Positions 56,683 through 64,000 of a DNA stretch of 64,000 bases are shown in pieces; positions within the stretch are counted from its first letter, which is position 1, and each line of letters starts with the position of its first letter. The notes beneath the pieces were generated by a model. It was not told the DNA's origin. It ran no database searches and saw only the letters and a program-made list of their open reading frames with translations. The DNA comes from Notospermus geniculatus (Eukaryota; Nemertea; Pilidiophora; Heteronemertea; Lineidae), in NCBI GenBank assembly GCA_002633025.1, contig NMRB01000293.1, forward strand, positions 231,842-295,841, read 5' to 3'. The position numbers and the translations under genes are program-made.

Positions 56683-58825
56683 ATACACGCTCCGACTCGC
56701 AGTTAATAAGTTCGAGCCTACCCGGGTCCGCACTTGGGGAAGACACGCATGTGCAGAAAACGTAAGACAGGTGCGATATTCAAATGGTCATTGTCTCTTT
56801 AGCCATATCATTCTAATCCCTTGCTGAACAATAAGACTGGACTTTGGTTCCAGCGGGACCTTGATCCCTGTCACAATTCAGGAGACAATTACTGGTCGAA
56901 TTTTGTCAATGGCGGTGGTAGAAATAACGTCATTAATCCCTCAGGCCTCTCACAAGCCGATTTCCCTACATACAGAAAAAAAACAATGACGTGGCGTTCC
57001 GCACAAGGTTCTTAAATGCTCTGCAAGATGGCCGGCCGCAAAGCTGCATTCCGGGAACATTGCGTCAAGTCCCAACCATGAATGACTGCGTGACAGCATG
57101 ACTGGGTTAGCACTATTTACCCCACATCCGCAAGTGCCATTTGGATATAAATAGGGTTGATTGAGTGAATACATTACTCATTAAACGAAGCATGATACTC
57201 GTTGAGACGTCTTCCATTGATTCCTGCCAAGACGATGACTCTCGAGATGGCCATCAGTCGATCATCATCACCAGACATGTTTCCAACTTTCTTACCATGA
57301 AGCTCAGCATCTATTGGACTGGATTGATCCGATTGGCAATTGGGGATCTGGAACTGATAGCAACACCCATAATCTTCATCGTCGGCATTTTATCCGTTTC
57401 GGATAATGATTGCAAACTTGGCAACAAGTGCGTTGAGGCCATGGAAGTGCAGGGATCTGCCAAGTGTTCCTGGAATGTGAGTTTTTTGCAATTCGAGACG
57501 ATCGTGCCGATCATCACCGCCAGAAGAGGACACGTCTGTCTTAAGCCTGCTGCAAAGGAGGACATGATGCAATGTTTTATCACCTGGGGATGAAGTAGCG
57601 ATAGTTTTTCCCTTGCGGCTACACGAGGTATTGCTGTGATTTTCTTATTGCCAGCTATAGACCATTCTCAAATTGACGTATTACGACAAAGATCTGCGCA
57701 CTTTCACCAAAATCTCAACCAAAACCTCTATCTGAAGCTCAATGACGTGACGCAGACAACCCCACGACAGTGACTTCGATGACATTGCGCCAGCTAGGGT
57801 CAACCATTGCTAAATCATGGATTGTGTCACGTCACCCAGTTTCAGATCGAGGTTCTGGTTGAGATTTCGGTGGAAGTGTGCAGAGCTGCGAATTTGAGAA
57901 TCGTCTATTGCCATGTTTTTTTGAGGGCCTGTCCTGACTGGTCAATGACGACCGGCAACAACCAAATTCTACATGGCCATGATGATTGCCACTCAAGTCG
58001 TCTTCAAATTTATCTACTAGTGGTCAGCAACAAATGCATCAGTTTCCAAATACTAAAATGTTTGATAATAAAAATAGCCTGTGGTGTCCTTGTGTGCGGT
58101 AGGCTTGAGTTGTGACATTATTTGAGAGATGGTCTGTGCGACTGGGGCATTGGGCACACTACTGGAAAGAAGTGTTGGTAAGGAATATCTGTGACCCCTT
58201 ATAGCAACTGGCAGACATCTTTCATAAGATATACCTCCAAAAGTCAGTAAGAAGGAAAAAGTTTGTGAAAGTTTTTCTGAAATCTTATTTTGCGGAACAT
58301 AGCAGCAGTACAGAAAATTATCTAATGGAAACGGACTTTGTGTGAGTAAAGCCGCCTTAAGTGCTTAGGTTAGCGGTTCAATGCTCGCATTAATGGATAT
58401 AAGGAAGTTGAACGCAACTAAATATGTGGAACAAAGCTGCTTAATGTTGCATCTGAAAGCATTCTGATCAATAATGCTGACCGACATAACATTGTGTGGA
58501 AAATGCATCTTGTTTCGGTTAGAAACATTCGATCGCTCGAGCAGTCACCGTGTCTGAGATAAGATGGAGATGGTGATCAGTGCAGTGTGGCTATTTGAAT
58601 TATGTACGTCAAAATACACTGACCAGAAACAGGTCGACAGGAATTCTAGGTGAAACCAGCCACCCTGAAGACCAAGCTGAGGGGAACAGTGAAGAACCTC
58701 CAGCAGACGGCAGGATTTGTTGGCAGGACTTGCATTTGATGGCCAACACCGAACACAGTGCAAGAAACACGAACTAACTAGAATCTCAGTACACTTATTC
58801 TATAAGGCTCTTGATGATTGTAGAC
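56683..58825. other. No gene recognised; two weak frames
   Basis: A + strand frame at 57165-57593 (142 codons) has a hydrophobic stretch (ELIATPIIFIVGILSV), but no family, Kozak or splice support. A possible terminal exon follows TTCTAG at 58650: frame ETSHPEDQAEGNSEEPPADG to a TAA near 58777. All low confidence. Confidence 0.25.
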
Positions 58826-59031
58826 TTAAAGGAGCACGGTATTTTGAATGTCAACATAGAGGGAGCCACCTAGCGGCAGAATACAAACTACAAAAAACCA
58901 TTACAAAATGTATGTTGTGCACTCAGGTCCATTTGCCGACAACGTAGTTAGCCCTTGGGGTTGGAGAGTGGCACACACGGCGATGGCGGCACCGGCTGTC
59001 GAGAAAAAGTGGCAGTACTGAGCTCCTTTAA
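58826..59031 (+). mobile_element. MITE, TTAAAGGAGCACGG family, copy 3
   Basis: TTAAAGGAGCACGGTATTTT on the left, GAGCTCCTTTAA on the right, and the shared core GAGGGAGCCACCTAGCGGCA. Closest to the copy at 2744. Confidence 0.85.
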
Positions 59032-60160
59032 GGTTGTCTTTCTCCTAACCTGTAAAAGGCACCCTTTTGTCATACTGCTGAAAGAAAGCCTACTGAGATG
59101 GAACTCATTTCCTTTGAGATATAACAGAACTTTGCTGTTTGGCTTCTTGCTTATTCTGTTTATGAGATATCTCCTCACAGCTCCAGATTACATAAAATTG
59201 CTTTTCAAGAATGCAATTCTATGTGGGCAATTTTGCAACATAATTGCGAAGCAGCATTCCACATATCTCTCACTTCGGCTCTTTTGAATTCTTTAGTTGA
59301 TGTACTATAATGTTGTTCTATAAAATCATGTTACATTTATTAGCGACGTCTCCTATATCAAAGAGAGACTCCATGCCAGGCAAAAGTAATCCAGCATTCC
59401 AGTTCGGAGTGCAGTCTGTAGTATTTCTTTAAATTCCTCGTGGGAATTACATGGCAACACAATTAGAAACCAATATCCTTGAAAAGATCCCTTACGATGA
59501 CACTTCTAACAATGCCTNTTCATGGCCAACTCATCAGGATTCTAGCCTTTCCCGATAGCTTGCCTCTTGTGACATTCCGCTAATAGTCTATTCATGGCTA
59601 TGGCTAACACATTGTTGTGCAGAATTGGCTGACTGCGTGTATGTATAGATTTCTTTGAAGAGACCGACCGTTAGGAAATGGTTTACCAGTGGCCTGTTGT
59701 AGTGGTTTACCATGGATGTAAAGACTATAGGCACGACGATGTTTGTGTTTGAGGAGCGCATCGCCCAAATTATCTGGTCAGATGAGATCTCGATCAAGCT
59801 GGGATATATATGAGGCATGGTATGTGAACAAATCCTATTGCCATGGATTGTCACCCAGAAAGAAAGATAGGCTATCATGTATAGGTGCGCTTTCAGATAC
59901 CGTTCTTTATTATGTTATTGCCTTAGCTCGAAGGTTTTCTCTGTCACAGCATAAGGAGTGTTTTCATTTCCTTCGAACATGTTTGTATTGCCTTAGTTGC
60001 CGCATAGAATGCAAATGCAAGTGTAGAGCTCTCTAAGAGCGGCACATAATTTGGCCATAAGAAATTGCTCTCTTATGTTAACAATTCTATCAAAATGTGC
60101 ATTTCTCCTGAGATGATTATTTTCGGGTCGGGTGGTAACGTGTGAAAAAGATAGAAAGAA
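59032..60160. other. No feature recognised
   Basis: Includes a single N at 59518. Nothing coding is supported. Confidence 0.3.
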
Positions 60161-60421
60161 TACAATACATTGCACAATTGACCTACCTTTATCTGCGTAC
60201 GTCATGCGGAAGGTACGCTTCAGTTCATTGCGTATGGTACCGGTGCGTCACGCGTCTCTTCTGCGTGACGTCCACGCACCATGGGCGAATGACATTATGT
60301 CTTCACTGCGTGCCTTCCATGACAGCACGCGATGTCCGTGGAAGATACGAGGACAGTACGCACATGACGTTGCAATGTGGTATGCGGTGCGGAAGGGAGG
60401 TTAATTGTGCAATGTACTGTA
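60161..60421. mobile_element. MITE, TTGCACAATTGACC family, copy 2
   Basis: ATTGCACAATTGACCTACC on the left and GGAGGTTAATTGTGCAAT on the right. The interior follows that of 52161-52444 in the same order. Confidence 0.88.
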
Positions 60422-60952
60422 TCAAATCCTTTGAAAGGAGCTTTCATATTTTCCATTGCCATTATGACATAAAAATTCTAGATTTAATAGTGTGGACGTC
60501 TCTGTTGCTTCTTTGTTCATGTTATATGAAATGAAAAAGGGGTGCTCGTACTTATCACAAACAGATTGTGAAAAATGAGATGAGCTGACACCTTGATTGG
60601 TCCAGTTCCCTGATTCCCCCACCAACTTTGCAGAACATGTACAATGCAATGTGTTCGATATTGGCTGCAGAAAAATGCTGTTGCCAACACCAACCACAGC
60701 ATGCTTAGTGTTCTTTGAAACAGCGGCAAAAAACACATTAGTCTGATAAAAAAGTATCGTGATAGAACAGATTTAATGGTAACACTAATAGGGTAGTTTC
60801 ATCTAGCCAGGGTGTGAAAGGCGTAGTTAATAGCTTCCTGATATGTAGTCGATTCGGAGACAGCTCTTATCAAAACCTATAAAGATAGATACACTATAAA
60901 GTCCTGTGAGTGAAATTGCCATTACTGGTTACAGCATTGAGTTACAGAGAGC
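60422..60952. other. No feature recognised
   Basis: Short frames only. Confidence 0.3.
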
Positions 60953-61451
60953 TACAGTATGCTGCACAGTTGATCTCTCTTCCACACCACATACCATCTG
61001 CGTACCACATGCAGCGTCATGCGCATACCATCCTCGTACCTCCCACAGATATCATGCGCCGCCATGGAAGGTATGCAGTGAAGATGTACAGTACGTTGCA
61101 CAATTGACCTGCCTTCTGCGCCACGCACCATCTGCGTACCACATGCAGCGTCATGCACGTGCTGTCTTCATATCTTCTGTGGACGTCACACGCCATCATG
61201 GAAGGCACGCAGCGACAACGTAACATCATTACGTCATTTGCCCGTGGTGCGCGGACGTCATGCAGAAGAGACGTGTGACATGCCCGTACCATACGCAGCG
61301 AACTGAACCGTACTTTCCACGCAACCTACGCAAAAGGTACGCAGATAAAAGTACGTCAATTGTGCAACGTACTGTAATGTCATTCGCCCATGGTGTGCGG
61401 ATGTCACGCAGAAGAGACGCGCGACGTACTCGTACCATACACTATACAAAT
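60953..61451. mobile_element. Nested cluster of the TTGCACAATTGACC MITE family
   Basis: Three ends of the family occur here: GCTGCACAGTTGATCTCTCT at about 60961, GTTGCACAATTGACCTGCC at about 61092, and CAATTGTGCAACGTACTGTA ending about 61376. A further interior fragment continues to 61440. One copy appears inserted in another, and the cluster is then interrupted by the palindrome at 61452. Confidence 0.75.
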
Positions 61452-61582
61452 AGTGGATGGTAGGGAGTCCAATATGGATTTTTGTTGGATGAAGAAAAGT
61501 TATATCGGACGAGGCGAAGCCGAGTCCGATATAACTTTTCTTCATCCAACAAAAATCCATATTGGACGACCTGCCATCCACT
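61452..61582. mobile_element. Near-perfect 131-bp palindromic element
   Basis: Arms of 59 bp, from AGTGGATGGTAGGGAGTCC to AAAAGTTATATCGGAC and back, with about three mismatches. The 13-base centre is GAGGCGAAGCCGA. Probably a fold-back MITE, inserted at the edge of the neighbouring cluster. Confidence 0.92.
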
Positions 61583-62018
61583 CTTTGCTATATTATGTAA
61601 ATTGCCTAGCAACTATAACAACAGGCCTATGCTCTGATTGGCTGAAACTAGGAGGGCTGTCCGATACGAGGTTTTAGGATCCGATACGATGATTGAGTGT
61701 CCGATACGATGTGACATCCTATGATCACATGATGCAATCTGCTGCACATGATTGGCCAAGAAAATTTGATTGCATAATATAATGAATTGAAGCGTACCGG
61801 TACCTTCCGTGTGACGTACGTGGAAGGTACTTCACATAGTCAAAATAGACCAGGTGCATGTGCTCCATACTGTATCATACAGATGCTAGAGATGGATTGT
61901 GCGACCTCACCCAGAGAACTTAGGGTCATAATGAATTTGAAATTAAAAGCGCATAAATGTTTTGGGGAGCGAGCAGTAAGAACCTCTGATAATCTCAGGA
62001 TTCCATCTTCAAGCTGTG
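61583..62018. other. No gene; TCCGATACGA words
   Basis: TCCGATACGA occurs three times at about 61650-61711, related to the TCCGATATAAC of the adjacent palindrome, so this is probably the remnant of the same family. Confidence 0.35.
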
Positions 62019-62398
62019 TAAAGTCCGGCGACATCTAACTTCGACCCAATGGAATGCGGAAGTTAGGCAATATATTAGTTGGATTTTCCATGGATCTTTA
62101 ATCACACGCAACTCTTGAATAACCGATCAACAGTGTGATCAGACTAAACAGACTTTAGTGGTGCTCAATAGTGTTGAACGGATTACACTTTTCTTTCTCA
62201 GTTCAAAATAAGCCATTTTGATTGATCTTGAAAGGGAAGTTCAGACGTGGATTGTGATGATGAACTTATTCCAGTTCCTGATAAATTTGAGGGCCTCCGG
62301 TTAAGCAGGTCGAATGACATGATCGAAAACTGCAAATTCATGTCTGATTTCTGACTTCCGCATTCCATTGGGTCGAAGTTGGACGTTGCCGGACTTTA
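62019..62398. mobile_element. MITE with terminal inverted repeats of about 45 bp
   Basis: TAAAGTCCGGCGACATCTAA and then CTTCGACCCAATGGAATGCG pair with CGCATTCCATTGGGTCGAAG and TTGCCGGACTTTA at the far end. 380 bp in all, AT-rich non-coding interior. Confidence 0.9.
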
Positions 62399-63391
62399 GA
62401 TGATGTTGGTAGCCTACCCATTTTAGATGAGTGGTGTCACTGCTCTTGAAACAGAGATGAATAACATGGGATCATTGGTTTATCTTAGCACTTAGACAGA
62501 TTAGATCACTGACCATGGCTTCTAGCAATAATCATAGTCTGTGGTATTCCTCTCGTCTGTTTGGTCACTACCCAATTACACCCTAGGGAAATTTTCCTCT
62601 ACCAAGTATAAAGTATCCACGAGTGCAACGATGGTGCATCTATGTCTGGGTCGCAGTTCCCACATACGAAATTACAGTACCGTACATCAATTGCTAATTA
62701 GCACTCTGAAACCATAAAAAATTGAAAAGTAAAATACGGAAGGAAGCAGTCTGTAATTTATTCTGAGAAAATTGGGAAGGAAACTGGTGTCAACATTAAT
62801 GAACGTAGACGAAACACAAACACAGACTCTGATGATACAAATCATGGACTTCACGTACGAAGGTTCCTTGTATGAAGAAAGCTGCAAGCTTCAGTCAATC
62901 CCACAGGGACACCAGGTCTAACAAGTTCCCAGTTAATATTCAGATCTGGAATGTTGGCAAGAGACTGAAACGGTTACGCGATACTCCCCCTGAATATTGA
63001 TGGTAAGTCAACTCGGGTTGGATCAGGCTCGGTCGTTCGATGGTCTCGAAGTAGTTGTACAATTTACGTGCATTTATCCTGTCAAGTTGGGTTGAAATGA
63101 AGTGTGGAAGCCATAGAACTCATCATGGCCAATAGTACTTGTCAGGATTCAAGACTTGCTATTATCCTAAGCACCAGTTCTGAAGAGAGATTCAAATTCC
63201 AAGAGATGATGTGAGGGGAGCGGAGGTGTATATCAGTATGTTTCCCCGAGAGTGGTTCATTTATTTGGATGCTCAGAAAGTCTTGTATTGTCTCCTTAAC
63301 TCGTTCATCTCTCTCTCCATCAGTGTTAGTCAAAATTTTATGACCTTTGTTGAAAAATCATCCATTTCGTTTTGCCTAGAAGCAAGTCCAG
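62399..63391. other. No feature recognised
   Basis: No splice-bounded frame or repeat end could be supported. Confidence 0.3.
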
Positions 63392-63480
63392 TGGTGGATC
63401 CAAGGGAGGGGGTGTGCCTGGCGCATGCCCCCCCCCTCGTTCAGCCGCTGAGCAGCAAAAATTTTGGAAGGCATATAAAA
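63392..63480 (+). mobile_element. Partial GGATCCA-ended repeat
   Basis: AGTGGTGGATCCAAGGGAGG followed by a poly-C tract and CAGCCGCTGAGCAGCAAAAA, a relative of 53881-54046 without a clear right end. Confidence 0.4.
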
Positions 63481-63584
63481 AAATTCAGCATGTTCACACT
63501 GGAGGTGTCCCATTACTGTATACCCTCGAGTGATACCCCTTGGCAATATAATACTGTGGTGGTTCCTTCAGACCCCTGATTTTT

Positions 63585-64000
63585 TTTAGCTCACTGGGGT
63601 GAGCTATTACGATGGTGCAGCGTCCGTCGTCGTCCGTCGTCGTCGTCGTCCGTCGTCGTCGTCGTCGTCGTTGTCCGTTAGCAGGGCACGTTTCGTAACC
63701 GCTGGAGCTATTGATCTGAAACTTGGTACATATATACCCCTAGGTCAGATGACCCACGACACCAAGTTTCGGTCCGATTCGACTCTCAGTTTGGCCACCA
63801 GGTGGCGGAAACCAAAAACACAAAAAGTACAATAACTCCTGAACTAATGACTAGATCATCTTCAAATTTTTATCATAGGTGTAGCTAATAAGGATACATA
63901 ACATATATAACGGGTTTTTGATTTGACCTACTTTTCAAGGTCACAGAGGTCAAAGTTCGACAAAAGTGACGAACCTGCCACAGTTTGTCATTATTTCACC
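63585..64000 (+). mobile_element. Hairpin-cap / GTC-microsatellite repeat, cut by the window end
   Basis: GCTCACTGGGGTGAGC cap, then a CGTCCGTCGTCGTCGTCG run at about 63622-63676, then GGGCACGTTTCGTAACCGCT and the same tail order as 4162-4480, including CACCAGGTGGCGG and ACTTTTCAAGGTCACAGAGG. It is closely similar to the copy at 4053. Confidence 0.85.

Noticed and set aside
57165-57593. 142-residue membrane protein
   Set aside because: One hydrophobic stretch only, antisense frames equally open, no family, poor start context.
1-64000. CRISPR array, bacterial operon, phage or integron structure
   Set aside because: The window is spliced eukaryotic DNA; the regular arrays are minisatellites without unique spacers.

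Overview
The window is eukaryotic nuclear DNA. It has spliced genes with GT-AG introns, tRNA-derived SINEs, many short inverted-repeat transposons, minisatellites and single-N contig joins. Three genes of animal type, together with the repeat content (TAGGCCTA and TACCGGTA octamers, marine-invertebrate-type GTC and ACGT repeats), suggest a marine invertebrate deuterostome. An echinoderm (sea star or sea urchin) is most likely; a lancelet or hemichordate cannot be excluded.

Layout. (1) 1-1845, + strand: the last three coding exons of a MEMO1-like gene that starts left of the window. (2) 1846-12400: no recognised gene; SINE and MITE copies, a 2-kb terminal-inverted-repeat element carrying a nested repeat with a GTC microsatellite, and a 1.4-kb tandem duplication. 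(3) 12404-22457, - strand: a complete seven-exon gene for a 2176-residue protein of the ZNF318 type, with two matrin/U1-type zinc fingers, an RS region, RD and PPG repeats and an acidic tail. (4) 22458-28394: the ZNF318-like promoter, an assembly gap, and the 5' end of a + strand unconventional myosin gene (exon 1 at 26430-26469, exon 2 at 27440-27546). Exon 2 also occurs in a second copy at 24782-24888. (5) 28395-64000: no securely identified gene. The stretch holds a 0.7-kb CAA/CAG tract, minisatellites of about 44, 80 and 39 bp, at least a dozen fold-back or TIR elements, two nearly identical direct duplications whose junctions are single Ns (probably unmerged allelic contig ends), and a few possible orphan exons. 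Part of it may be long introns of the myosin gene, but I could not find the next myosin exon.

The three genes are on different strands and look functionally unrelated: a copper/iron-binding motility protein, a nuclear zinc-finger RNA/transcription factor and an actin motor. I see no operon-like or system-level link between them. The points most worth following are the divergent MEMO1 C-terminus, the reconstructed ZNF318-like protein with a possible early-polyadenylation isoform, the very short myosin N-terminus, the N-joined duplications, and the dense set of structured elements, especially the modular repeat with a hairpin cap and microsatellite.
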